Assembly: GCA_964513465.1 (NCBI GenBank)
Contig: CAZEMR010000001.1
Coordinates: 1 to 64,000, forward strand
Source of the DNA: CAZEMR01 sp964513465
GTDB lineage: Bacteria; Bacteroidota; Ignavibacteria; Kapaibacteriales; UBA2268
DNA length: 64,000 nucleotides
Direction: 5' to 3'
Shown: positions 42,532-51,709 of the stretch, one piece after another
Numbering within the stretch: the stretch's first letter is position 1
How the letters are laid out: the number at the start of each line of letters is the position of its first letter
Made by a program: the position numbers and the translations under genes
Notes under the pieces: generated by a model
The model's database searches: none
What the model was told of the DNA's origin: nothing
Seen by the model: the letters and a program-made list of their open reading frames with translations, nothing else

Positions 42532-45500
42532 TTAAGGAATAATCATGATTTTTTTCAGATCGGTCGTTACAAACCTGCCATCCGATGGCGATTCGACTTT
42601 ATATAAATATACTCCCGGCTCGAGTCTGGCGCCGCGATTGTCCTTACCATTCCATTCAACCCCGCCATTGCCATCGGTTTCGGTCAGAGTCCGGAGCAAT
42701 TCGCCGTTGATTTTCATTATATATACTTTTGATTGATTGGGAATATTCGCAAAATAAATATTATCCATTTTATCGAATTTAATCGGATGCGGATATACAT
42801 ACGGATCGGGCCGCTCGGGTGAAAACACGAAGCCCAGGGTATTACCCGGCCCTGTGGTGATCCCGCGGCCGCTTGCCGAGTTGACATTGCTGACCGTGAT
42901 CGTATAATTTCTGCCACGAGCAAGAGTTCCGACGAATCCGCTTATCGAGAGATCGACCGCCGACGAATTATCGCTTGCCACAGTTGCGGATATAATTTCG
43001 CCGATCGGTTGCAAATCGTAATTTGAGGGAGTCTGCGCTCCGGCCGGATCGACCGGCTCTGAATAAATTATGCGAATATTATTTTGCGGAATATTTGTGA
43101 TAAGCTGCTTCAGATATAATTCTTTCGGTTCATCCGGAAATTCTACATTAACATCCAGCTCCCCGGCGATAGTCGGCGAATCATAAAAATCCGGGAAAAT
43201 GCCGGCATGTAGGGTATATGATCCATCGGCGATTTCTCCGCTGAATACCAGAGTCACCGAAGTATCGGTCGAAGGAATCGCCGAGCGGGGATAAATCGCA
43301 AATCCCGCGCGGGGCTCAAGCCGGAACTTCAGCGACGGGATGCTCAGATTGGCCAGCTTGCCGTCGTAAGAAACAATGATTTCGCGATGGCCAGAGGCTG
43401 TTGCCGCAGCCGGCCTAATAGGGTCATGCGTATATATCTCAATTACATTCGAAAAATTACTTGCCGCCGGATTAAGCGAATTATTCACCGCCCGCACAGT
43501 AAAATTGTGATAATCATTCGGCGCCAGGTCCGGTGCTGTAAACTCCGTTGTGTCGGTATCTCCGAGAAGAGTGACTGTTGGCTGCGGCCCGGAGAAATCG
43601 ACCGAATACACCTCGTATTCCTCCGCATCAGGCGATGCCTCCCAGTGGATCAGCGCTGTTGTGGCATCGGTCGCATAACCTTCTATGCCGGTGGGTCGAC
43701 CGGGGCCTTCGTAGTCTTTTTCGAATTCATAGAAATATGTATCAAATCCCGTCGAGAAACCGAATTCGTTAATCCCATTTTTATCAAAATCATATACTAC
43801 TGCCGCATTGCTGAATGAATTCGGATATCGCCAGATCGTTTTCAGCCGTTTTTGCGAATCATCCCATTTAAATATATATAAATCCGGAAAAGTTGCGGCG
43901 ATAATCTCGTCAGTGCCATCGGCGTCAATATCTCCCGCCGAGAATCCATTGCGGTAGCCCACGCCCGTCCGGCCTCCCCATATAAAGTCCTCCCAGACAT
44001 ATTCATACTGATTCGGGCCTTTGCTTTTCAGTAATCTCAGCCGCCACATAGCTTTGCTGTCGTCCGGATAGTTCTTGAACAGCAGGTCGGAGCCGTAAAT
44101 CGCGGAGAAAATTTCGGGCGAACCGTCGCCGTCAACATCCGCCGAAGCGAGAAACTGATTTGTAAAGTCAACTCCGTTAGAATCAATAAATTCACGCGAA
44201 AAATTGCCATTTTTATATTCATATATATATAAATACCCGCGGCTGCTGCCATGGCAAAGCTCGATATTCCCGTCGCCGTCGAAATCGCCGATAGCATGGC
44301 CCGGGAAGGTGCCGATATATTTGAACTTGCCTTCGCTGGTGGCGATAGCGAGTGGCTGATATGCGCCCTGGGCGAAAGTATATGCGATAAATGATGTGTC
44401 GGAGTATGCGATGATTTCGTCAAGGCCGTCGCCGGTCAGGTCATACATCGTTGCCGCCCAGAAATTTCTATAAATCTGATCGGCAAATATTATCGATTCG
44501 AATGGATTGCCGCCAGGGTTAGTCGATTGATACAGCCGGGTCATAGCATCCGTAAAAGCGAGAATCTCCGGGATGCCGTCGCCGTTGGACTCGCCCATGC
44601 CGGCGGGTATCCAGCTTTCGTAAGATTCGTCTTTTTCCGTAAAATCGCCATCCGCGAATTCGAATGTTTTAATATTATTCCAGAAGTAATTTGTTAATTC
44701 ATTAAGCGCAATCACCGGCTGTCCGGGCTGGTATAAATCCGCCACCTGGGGGCACAGATAACCGGGCGGCAGCGAATAATCTTTTCGCGCAAACTGCCCG
44801 GTTACGACTTTTTCGTCCGGCAGCGCAAAAGTAAACGAGCGGCTGATCGTATCGCCATTCTGCAATCGTGCGACTGCAATAGCTTCGTAGGCAATTCCCG
44901 GCTCTGCTCTGTCGAGCAGCAGCAGATGATTGCGTGTCATAAATTCTTTTTCGCTCGCGGAATGATATTCATCGGTCGAATTTTCCGGGCGATACATAAT
45001 CGATAGCTGCGACCTCATAGAAGTGGCCGCTGCCACAGCGGGGAGTCGCTTCTCGCGATTTAGCGCTTCGAACTGGCGGAAGCTGACGAATTCATTCGAA
45101 GAATTATCCGAATATAAATAAATATTAATCCGCTCCTCGATCGTGTTATTATTTTTCAAATAGGCCAGAACGCGCACGGTATAAACGGTATCTCGCAATC
45201 CGGCAGTTGATATTTTGGCAATTGTGTCATTCTTTACCGTAAAACCCTCGTTTATAAAAGACCAGGGATCAAGTTTGTCGGAGGCCGGCCTGGGATTGAT
45301 GCCTTCGCCGATATATATTTCAATTTTATCAAGCAGGGGAGTGGCAATCGTGCCGATTATCGGAATTTCGGTGGACAGATCGCGGCTGAATTCATCTTCA
45401 TTTTTGGGATAATCAATTACGATTTCCGTAATCCCTCTGAATTCAAGCAATTTGGCAGCGTCAAGTATTCCACTTGCGAAATACTGATCCCAACCGCTTT

Positions 45501-46821
45501 CACCGGCGTCACGAGCGCTTGCTCGAAGCAAACCACGAACCTCCTGTGGCGTAAAATCAGGATTATTCTGAAGCAATAGCGCCGCGGCTCCGGAAACATG
45601 CGGCGCCGCAAGCGAAGTGCCGGTCGCCGGACGATATCCGCCGCCGAGATTTGTTGTAATGATATTCACGCCGGGGGCAGTCAGATCGAGATGCGATCCG
45701 TAATTGCTGCGCCAATCTCGAAGGCCATCGCTGTTCACCGCTCCCACGCTGATGACATTGTCATGATCCGAAGGAAAATGCCGTCGGTCCCAGCCATTAT
45801 TGCCTGATGAGGACACCATCACGCAGCCCATCGATGCGGCAAAGTCGATAGCATCCTGCATGATTGACGATACATATGGCTCGCCGAAGCTGAAATTTAT
45901 AACATCGGCTCCCTGCAATGCGCAGTATACGATAGCCTGGGCGATGTCGTCCGCTTCGCCTGCGCCATTGGCGTCCAGTCCGCGGGCGGTCAGAATTTTT
46001 GAATTATAAGCAATTCCTGCAATCCCGATTTTATTATTCCGTTCTGCGGCGATTACACCGGATACTATCGTGCCATGGCTGTGCTCGTCGGCTGGCAGTG
46101 GGTCGCGTCCCGAGGCGTCGCCAAGATTACGAACGTCCTGATTCACAAAATCATAGCCGATTACGTCGTCCGGGTAGCCATTGCCGTCGTCGTCGATGCC
46201 GTTTAGGTCGCCGGCGACGCCATCTCGTGATTCGGAGCTGCTCCACGGATCGAAACGCCCATTGCCGTTGATGTCTTCCTGCGGATTAATATATAAATTA
46301 TTTTTAAGGTCGGGATGCTCCCAGTCGATACCTGTATCGACGACGCCCACCAGCACTCCATCGCCCGAAGCCCGCTGCCAGGCCTCCTCGATATTGATTG
46401 CACCGAGCCCCCATTGATATTTATATGCCGAGTCATTCGGGGCAAGACCGATTTGCTCGGTGTGATATAAATAATTGGGTTCAATAGAGATAACGCCGTC
46501 GGTGGATGTGATTTCGGAGATAATATCCTGAATTGATCGCCCCGGCACCGTTTCGATGATATAATATCCCGAAAGCTTGTCGAGTGCGCGGTTCTGCACG
46601 GCGGATAGCGGCGAATCGCGATTGATTTTAATACGATCGGAAAGTAAGTTATCGAATACATTAATCATTTCCGGGAACTGGCTCTGCAATTTTTGTTTTG
46701 CGTCCGATCCCGGCCGGATTTTGATTATATAGGATTCCGCAATAGCGGGCATAAAAGAAATCATTAACAACAGCGCCCATGCGGCGATGAATTTTCCGTA
46801 TTTTGATAAATCAGCTTTCAA
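42532..46821 (-). CDS. Giant secreted subtilisin-like (S8) protease with FG-GAP repeats, Fn3 and sorting domain
   Basis: A 1429-residue exported protease. A signal peptide (1-28) and a propeptide (to about 120) precede the S8 domain with the full catalytic triad: Asp162 in Val-Asp-Thr-Gly, His249 in His-Gly-Thr, Ser403 in Gly-Thr-Ser-Leu-Ala-Ala-Pro. A Ca-binding-like insert rich in Asp-Gly-Asn lies at 185-220. FG-GAP/integrin-like repeats follow at about 760-1050, with Fn3-like segments to 1330, and a FlgD-like C-terminal region ending in Gly-Val-Tyr-Leu-Tyr-Lys-Val, as used in type IX export. The start appears to be TTG without a Shine-Dalgarno sequence. The target is probably external protein. 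Confidence 0.88.
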   Translation of the reverse strand: MKADLSKYGKFIAAWALLLMISFMPAIAESYIIKIRPGSDAKQKLQSQFPEMINVFDNLLSDRIKINRDSPLSAVQNRALDKLSGYYIIETVPGRSIQDIISEITSTDGVISIEPNYLYHTEQIGLAPNDSAYKYQWGLGAINIEEAWQRASGDGVLVGVVDTGIDWEHPDLKNNLYINPQEDINGNGRFDPWSSSESRDGVAGDLNGIDDDGNGYPDDVIGYDFVNQDVRNLGDASGRDPLPADEHSHGTIVSGVIAAERNNKIGIAGIAYNSKILTARGLDANGAGEADDIAQAIVYCALQGADVINFSFGEPYVSSIMQDAIDFAASMGCVMVSSSGNNGWDRRHFPSDHDNVISVGAVNSDGLRDWRSNYGSHLDLTAPGVNIITTNLGGGYRPATGTSLAAPHVSGAAALLLQNNPDFTPQEVRGLLRASARDAGESGWDQYFASGILDAAKLLEFRGITEIVIDYPKNEDEFSRDLSTEIPIIGTIATPLLDKIEIYIGEGINPRPASDKLDPWSFINEGFTVKNDTIAKISTAGLRDTVYTVRVLAYLKNNNTIEERINIYLYSDNSSNEFVSFRQFEALNREKRLPAVAAATSMRSQLSIMYRPENSTDEYHSASEKEFMTRNHLLLLDRAEPGIAYEAIAVARLQNGDTISRSFTFALPDEKVVTGQFARKDYSLPPGYLCPQVADLYQPGQPVIALNELTNYFWNNIKTFEFADGDFTEKDESYESWIPAGMGESNGDGIPEILAFTDAMTRLYQSTNPGGNPFESIIFADQIYRNFWAATMYDLTGDGLDEIIAYSDTSFIAYTFAQGAYQPLAIATSEGKFKYIGTFPGHAIGDFDGDGNIELCHGSSRGYLYIYEYKNGNFSREFIDSNGVDFTNQFLASADVDGDGSPEIFSAIYGSDLLFKNYPDDSKAMWRLRLLKSKGPNQYEYVWEDFIWGGRTGVGYRNGFSAGDIDADGTDEIIAATFPDLYIFKWDDSQKRLKTIWRYPNSFSNAAVVYDFDKNGINEFGFSTGFDTYFYEFEKDYEGPGRPTGIEGYATDATTALIHWEASPDAEEYEVYSVDFSGPQPTVTLLGDTDTTEFTAPDLAPNDYHNFTVRAVNNSLNPAASNFSNVIEIYTHDPIRPAAATASGHREIIVSYDGKLANLSIPSLKFRLEPRAGFAIYPRSAIPSTDTSVTLVFSGEIADGSYTLHAGIFPDFYDSPTIAGELDVNVEFPDEPKELYLKQLITNIPQNNIRIIYSEPVDPAGAQTPSNYDLQPIGEIISATVASDNSSAVDLSISGFVGTLARGRNYTITVSNVNSASGRGITTGPGNTLGFVFSPERPDPYVYPHPIKFDKMDNIYFANIPNQSKVYIMKINGELLRTLTETDGNGGVEWNGKDNRGARLEPGVYLYKVESPSDGRFVTTDLKKIMIIP

Positions 46822-46863
46822 TATTAAGTCCGCAGTTTTAATAATTATATTAAATTAAATGAT

Positions 46864-47907
46864 TTATGTGGATTGTCTCTTCTTTTTCTTTTTGCGCGGA
46901 GCCCGCAGTGCACCGGGATCGACAGCAAAGTCCAGACGACGGAAATCTTCCGCGGACGCCTCGGCGAACCGCTTTTCGGCGATATAGCCGATCATCGCTG
47001 CGTTGTCCATACTAATCTGCATCTCGGGGGCGACGAATCCCATTCCGCGCTTTTCGCACGCTTCGGTCATCTTCCGTCGCAGCTCCGAATTGGCGGATAC
47101 ACCGCCGGCGATTACGACATTTTCCGCATTGCGGCTGACCGCGGCGTCAATCGTCTTTTTGACCAAAACATCTACGATGGCAGACTGTACCGATGCGCAC
47201 AGATCGGGCAGCTCAGATTCGGGCACGCCACTTGGGAATTCACGTTCGACGAAATACCTGACCGAGGTCTTAAGCCCGCTGAAGCTGAAATCGAAATTGC
47301 CGCTTCGGATCATCGACCGCGGGAATTCGTAGCGCTTCGGATTGCCCTGCCTGCCCAGCTTATCGATCAGCGGCCCGCCGGGATACTTTAGCCCGACCAG
47401 TTTTGCTATTTTGTCGAATGCTTCGCCCGCTGCGTCGTCGATAGTCGAGCCGAGAACTGAAAATTTCGAAAATGATTCAACATAAAAAAGGGATGTATGA
47501 CCGCCGCTCACAACAAGCGTCACAAACGGGAACTTCAGCCCCGGATTAGTCAGGCAGCCCGAATAAAGATGGCCTTCGATGTGATTGACCGGGATAATCG
47601 GCAGCCCGTATTTGATTGCCAGCCCCTTTGCAAAATTTGCGCCCACTACGAGCGATCCCACCAGGCCCGGCTCGCTGGTAACCGCGATTGCGTCAATTTC
47701 CTGTGTGGTTGTTTCTGCCGCTTTTAGGGCTTCTATGGTTATTTGATTGATTCTCTGCAAGTGAGCGCGGGAAGCCAGTTCGGGCACCACTCCGCCGAAT
47801 TTGCTATGGAAAGTCTGAGATGATATAATATTGCTCAGAGTCCGCGAATCGCTGATAACAGCTGCGGAAGTCTCGTCGCAAGATGATTCGATTGCCAGAA
47901 TTTTCAT
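46864..47907 (-). CDS. tsaD: tRNA N6-adenosine threonylcarbamoyltransferase TsaD
   Basis: TsaD transfers threonylcarbamoyl to A37 of ANN-decoding tRNAs, together with TsaB and TsaE. The 347-residue protein has the ASKHA ATPase fold, the N-terminal Ile-Glu-Ser-Ser-Cys-Asp-Glu-Thr, the metal-binding His-Ile-Glu-Gly-His near 107-111, and Val-Ser-Gly-Gly-His-Thr near 133-138. The Gly-Gly-Val-Ser-Ala-Asn motif lies near 270. A basic Lys/Arg tail ends the protein. No Shine-Dalgarno sequence precedes ATG. TsaB and TsaE are not in the window. Confidence 0.96.
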   Translation of the reverse strand: MKILAIESSCDETSAAVISDSRTLSNIISSQTFHSKFGGVVPELASRAHLQRINQITIEALKAAETTTQEIDAIAVTSEPGLVGSLVVGANFAKGLAIKYGLPIIPVNHIEGHLYSGCLTNPGLKFPFVTLVVSGGHTSLFYVESFSKFSVLGSTIDDAAGEAFDKIAKLVGLKYPGGPLIDKLGRQGNPKRYEFPRSMIRSGNFDFSFSGLKTSVRYFVEREFPSGVPESELPDLCASVQSAIVDVLVKKTIDAAVSRNAENVVIAGGVSANSELRRKMTEACEKRGMGFVAPEMQISMDNAAMIGYIAEKRFAEASAEDFRRLDFAVDPGALRAPRKKKKKRQST

Positions 47908-47977
47908 ATTTTGTTTGAAATAATTAAATAATTTACTTAATTAGCCGTAGTTAATATAAAATTTAGGAGAAACATAA

Positions 47978-48175
47978 ATGCCAAATCCGTTTACCGAACA
48001 TCCGCGAGAAGTCGGCATGAGCTACTGGCAGCACGCCCGATTCGCTCTGAGTTTTACTTTCTGGATGATTGCAGGCGTATTCGCAAGCGTTATCCATGCT
48101 TTGCTGCCGTTTTTGTTTACGACGACAACCAGCGATATTATCAAAAAGCTGCACGCAAAAATCGCCGACCGCTGA
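47978..48175 (+). CDS. Small DUF6356 membrane protein
   Basis: A 65-residue protein that fits the DUF6356 pattern. Phe-Thr-Glu-His-Pro is near the N-terminus, then Tyr-Trp-Gln-His-Ala-Arg-Phe-Ala, one amphipathic/TM helix (about 22-48) ending in His-Ala-Leu-Leu-Pro-Phe-Leu-Phe, and a short basic tail. Function is unknown. AGGAG lies 8 nt before ATG, so it is a genuine small gene although flanked by opposite-strand genes. Its stop directly abuts the end of cinA. Confidence 0.85.
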   Translation: MPNPFTEHPREVGMSYWQHARFALSFTFWMIAGVFASVIHALLPFLFTTTTSDIIKKLHAKIADR

Positions 48176-49423
48176 TTAGCCGCGTAGTTCGTTTAGCAGC
48201 ATCGTGAGCGCCATCCCGACGGAGCGTTCGCGATTGACAGCGCGGTCGTTCCCGAAATTATATTTTTTTGCAAATGTCTTGCCTTCCCGCGAAAGGCCGA
48301 TCCAGACCGTGCCCACGGGCTTTTCCTCAGTCCCTCCGCCCGGTCCGGCGATCCCCGTAATCCCGATGCCGAAATCAGTGAAGAATCGCTTGCGGATGCC
48401 TTCTGCCATTTCCATTGCCGTTTGTTCGCTGACAGCGCCATAATCTATCAGAGTATGCTCCTGCACCCCCATGATGTGCATTTTGGCCTCGTTGCTGTAT
48501 GTTATTGCGCCGCCTGTGAAGTACCCACTGCTACCCGGGGTTTCGGTGATTGCCGCTCCGAGCATCCCGGCCGTACAGGATTCCGCTACAGCGAGCGTTT
48601 TGTCCTGCTCGATGAGCAGCTTGCCGACCGCGTCGGTCAGATCGGTCCCACCTTTGGTATATATATATTTACCAGCTTTTTCGTATAAATATTTTTCGGC
48701 CCGGTCGAGCCGTTTGCCTGCGTTGTCTTTTGTGTCGTCCTTTACTCCGATTCTAATCTTAACTCCGCGGTAGGAGGGGAGGTATGCCAGCCTGACGTCG
48801 CCGGGGATTTCCGAAGGGTCGCCCACAAGATCGGCTATCTTCGATTCGGGGATTCCGGTAGTCTGTAATGTTCGATAGAGCGAGACTTTATGATTGCCCT
48901 CAGTAATCAATTGATCCACATAAGGTATAGCGGAATTTTGCATAATGTATTTCATTTCGGCAGGAACGCCCGGGAGCGAAATCACGCGTTTCCCGCCGAT
49001 GTCGAACAGCATACCCGGAGCAGTTCCGACATGATTCGCAAGCGGCTTGCATTTAGTGGGAAGCAATGCCTGGCGCTGAATGCGCTCGGTGAATTCAAAT
49101 CCCCTTTTATCGAAAAATTCTTTTAAATAATTCAGAATTTCTTTATTCATTTCAAGCTTATCGTCGAAATATTCTGTCAGCACATCTTTTGTTATATCGT
49201 CCTCAGTAGGGCCGAGGCCTCCGGTCAGCACCACGAGGTCGGCTTCGGGTATGCGGCGGTCGAGCGCCTCGAAAAGCTCATCGCGCGAATCGGCAATCGC
49301 GGTATGGCGATATACTTCGGCGCCAAGGCCGGTGAACTGCCATGCAATCCAGGCGGCATTTGAGTCCACAGTCTGGCCTATCAATATTTCGTCGCCGATG
49401 GTAATCAGAGCTATTCTGAACAT
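48176..49423 (-). CDS. cinA: CinA family nicotinamide-nucleotide amidase
   Basis: A 415-residue two-domain protein. The N-terminal MoCF-like domain (1-165) has Ile-Gly-Asp-Glu-Ile-Leu-Ile-Gly and Thr-Gly-Gly-Leu-Gly-Pro-Thr-Glu-Asp-Asp. The C-terminal CinA domain (about 255-410) has Ala-Glu-Ser-Cys-Thr-Ala-Gly and Gly-Ile-Ala-Gly-Pro-Gly-Gly, typical of NMN deamidases. The enzyme recycles pyridine nucleotides; the link to competence in other bacteria is indirect. It is followed by ribosomal protein S1 upstream on the same strand, after a terminator. Confidence 0.92.
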   Translation of the reverse strand: MFRIALITIGDEILIGQTVDSNAAWIAWQFTGLGAEVYRHTAIADSRDELFEALDRRIPEADLVVLTGGLGPTEDDITKDVLTEYFDDKLEMNKEILNYLKEFFDKRGFEFTERIQRQALLPTKCKPLANHVGTAPGMLFDIGGKRVISLPGVPAEMKYIMQNSAIPYVDQLITEGNHKVSLYRTLQTTGIPESKIADLVGDPSEIPGDVRLAYLPSYRGVKIRIGVKDDTKDNAGKRLDRAEKYLYEKAGKYIYTKGGTDLTDAVGKLLIEQDKTLAVAESCTAGMLGAAITETPGSSGYFTGGAITYSNEAKMHIMGVQEHTLIDYGAVSEQTAMEMAEGIRKRFFTDFGIGITGIAGPGGGTEEKPVGTVWIGLSREGKTFAKKYNFGNDRAVNRERSVGMALTMLLNELRG

Positions 49424-49444
49424 ATTTATATCCGGAAGGTTTTT

Positions 49445-49483
49445 AAATAAAAAACAAAGGGCAGACCGCTGTGGCCTGCCCTT
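49445..49483 (-). terminator. Terminator after rpsA
   Basis: On the minus strand AAGGGCAGGCC and GGTCTGCCCTT form an 11-bp stem with one mismatch and a 5-nt loop, then a T-rich run. It separates rpsA from cinA. Confidence 0.85.
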
Positions 49484-49517
49484 ATGTAAACGCTTAATTG
49501 CGTGATTTATTCTTAGA

Positions 49518-51542
49518 TTATTCCGGTTTTTCTTCGCCGGATTCCTCTTCGGATTCGCCGCGCGGCTCGCCGGATTCGGGCGCTGCTTCGGGCTTCACTT
49601 CAGGGGTTTCCTCGGCGGGCGATTCAGTCACTGCGGGTGCTTCTTCAGCCGGAGCAGTGACCTCAGCCGGAGCTTCTGTTTCGGATTTTGCTGCTTCCGG
49701 ACGAGCCTCGGTTTCTTTGGCTTCCGGTGCGGGCTGTTCGGTTTCCTGAGTGGATTCTCCGCCTGCGAGACGATCCGCGTTCGGCACCGGGTGAGCGGCG
49801 TTATATGCGTCGATGTCTGCCTGGTCTTTGCCGCGGAGGCTTTCGACCACGGAGAGCACAATTTTCTTGGAATCCTTATCGAATTCGACAACCTTCAGCG
49901 GCAGTACGTCGTCCACCTTGAAGTATTCGCTGATATTGCGAACCGGTGCGAACGAAAGCTGCGATACCGGCACGAATCCATCGACTCCGTCGGGAAGTTC
50001 GACAATTACGCCTTTTTCGATGATGCGTTCAATGCGGGCTTCGGTTTCGGCGCCGACATTATATTTATCTTCGAAATAATCCCACGGATTATCTTTGATC
50101 TGCTTATGGCCAAGCGCGATGCGGCGCTGTTCCGGATCGATCGAGAGAACGACGACTTCGAGCTCTTCGCCTTTTTTGACGAATTCACCGGGGTGGCGGA
50201 TCTTCTTAGTCCACGAGAGATCGCTGATATGCACCAGGCCGTCAACGCCGGGCTCAAGCTCGACGAACACGCCGAAATTGGTCAGGTTGCGAACGATGCC
50301 TGTGTGCTTGCTTTCCACCGGGTATTTCTTCATCAGATCTTCCCAGGGATCGGGCTCGAGCTGTTTCATGCCGAGCGCAAGTTTTTTCTCTTCTTTGTCG
50401 ATATTGAGCACAACTGCATCGACTAGCTGTCCCATCGAGACGATCTGCGAGGGGTGCTTGACGTGCTGAGTCCAGCTCATTTCGCTTATATGGATAAGGC
50501 CTTCGATGCCTTTTTCGATTTCGATAAATGCGCCGTAGTCGGTCAGGCTGACAACTTTGCCGGTGACCTTGGTGCCTTTTTCGTATTTGTCGCCGATGGT
50601 ATCCCACGGATGGGGCGTAAGCTGCTTCATACCAAGCGAAATGCGTTTTTTGTTCTCGTCGAAATCAAGCACGACGACCTTGACGGTCTCGTCGAGTTTG
50701 ACGATTTCGGAAGGATGGGTCACGCGGCCCCAACTGAGATCGGTGATATGCACCAGGCCGTCAACACCGCCGAGATCGACGAATACGCCGAAGTCGGAGA
50801 TAGCTTTGACTGTGCCCTCGAGCACGAGGCCTTTTTCGAGTTTGTTCATAATTTCGGCACGCTGCTCGGCGAGCTGCTCCTCGAGCAGGACTTTGTGGCT
50901 GACCACAACGTTTTCGCTCGGATGGTTGACCTTCACCACGCGGACGTCGATAGTGCGGCCGACCCATGCGTCAAAATCGCGAACCGGACGGACGTCGATC
51001 TGCGAGCCGGGCAAAAATGCCTCGATGCCCATCAGGTCCACTACCATACCGCCTTTGATGCGGCGTAATATTTTAACCTGGACAATTTCCTGAGTTTCGT
51101 AAAGCTTGAGGATGTCTTCCCAGATTCTCATGAAGTCCGCTCTACGGCGGGAAAGAATGAGGCGGCCGTTGACGTCTTCGATTTTTTCGATGAATACGTC
51201 CACTTTGTCGCCCACTTTATAAGTTTCGGCATTGAGAAGCTCTGCGCGGGGAACCACGCCAAGCGATTTGAATCCGATATCGACAAGGACTTCGTCTTTT
51301 GTGAGTTCGACGATTTTGCCCTCGACTAATTCGTCTTCTTTGATGCTTTTGATAGTTTTTTCGGAAAGCTCGGCAAACTGGTCTGCCTGCATTTCGAGCT
51401 CATTGAAGCCGAATTCCATAAGTTCGGCAACGGATTGCCGTTTTTTTTCGGCTACATAGCGCTCTTTGGGCTCAATGCCTTCCATTGGATTGTTTTGATT
51501 TGTTTCTGCGGTTTCTGGAGTGTTACCGGAATTGTTAGACAT
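49518..51542 (-). CDS. rpsA: 30S ribosomal protein S1 with six S1 domains and a long Glu/Ala/Pro tail
   Basis: S1 binds mRNA on the 30S subunit. The 674-residue protein has about 45 leading residues, then six S1 domains between about 50 and 570. Domains 3 to 5 carry the best RNA-binding pattern (Gly-Val-Phe-Val-Asp-Leu, Gly-Leu-Val-His-Ile, Leu-Ser-Trp). The last 100 residues are low-complexity Glu/Pro/Ala/Thr, more acidic than most S1 tails. Two ATGs are close; the first overlaps the GGAGG, so the second (51542), 6 nt after it, is chosen. It is a monocistronic unit with a sigma70-like promoter at 51636-51663 and a terminator at 49445-49483. Confidence 0.96.
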   Translation of the reverse strand: MSNNSGNTPETAETNQNNPMEGIEPKERYVAEKKRQSVAELMEFGFNELEMQADQFAELSEKTIKSIKEDELVEGKIVELTKDEVLVDIGFKSLGVVPRAELLNAETYKVGDKVDVFIEKIEDVNGRLILSRRRADFMRIWEDILKLYETQEIVQVKILRRIKGGMVVDLMGIEAFLPGSQIDVRPVRDFDAWVGRTIDVRVVKVNHPSENVVVSHKVLLEEQLAEQRAEIMNKLEKGLVLEGTVKAISDFGVFVDLGGVDGLVHITDLSWGRVTHPSEIVKLDETVKVVVLDFDENKKRISLGMKQLTPHPWDTIGDKYEKGTKVTGKVVSLTDYGAFIEIEKGIEGLIHISEMSWTQHVKHPSQIVSMGQLVDAVVLNIDKEEKKLALGMKQLEPDPWEDLMKKYPVESKHTGIVRNLTNFGVFVELEPGVDGLVHISDLSWTKKIRHPGEFVKKGEELEVVVLSIDPEQRRIALGHKQIKDNPWDYFEDKYNVGAETEARIERIIEKGVIVELPDGVDGFVPVSQLSFAPVRNISEYFKVDDVLPLKVVEFDKDSKKIVLSVVESLRGKDQADIDAYNAAHPVPNADRLAGGESTQETEQPAPEAKETEARPEAAKSETEAPAEVTAPAEEAPAVTESPAEETPEVKPEAAPESGEPRGESEEESGEEKPE

Positions 51543-51635
51543 TAACATCCTCCATTAAAAAAAATTTGTTTGTTATGAGAAAAACAGTGAATTACATTTA
51601 TATAAATATATACTCCGCATTTTGCAGAGATTCGC

Positions 51636-51663
51636 AATATAACTTATTTTATATTAATGTCAA
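51636..51663 (-). promoter_or_regulatory. Promoter of rpsA
   Basis: On the minus strand TTGACA (51658-51663), a 16-nt spacer and TATATT (51636-51641) match a standard sigma70 promoter. A Bacteroidota -7 box, TAATTTTG (51661-51668), overlaps the -35, but no TTTG lies at the right distance for it. Confidence 0.5.
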
Positions 51664-51709
51664 AATTATTTTAGAAGATTTGTTTATGCTTTGAAAATTA
51701 TTTTGTATA

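Noticed and set aside
42527..42544. GATTATT-aagg-AATAATC hairpin at the end of the S8 protease gene
   Set aside because: It overlaps the stop codon, is only 7 AT-rich pairs and has no T-tract, so it is not called a terminator.
49498..49749. Plus-strand Ser/Gly/Ala-rich ORF over the end of rpsA
   Set aside because: Low-complexity shadow of the Glu/Pro/Ala-rich tail on the opposite strand.
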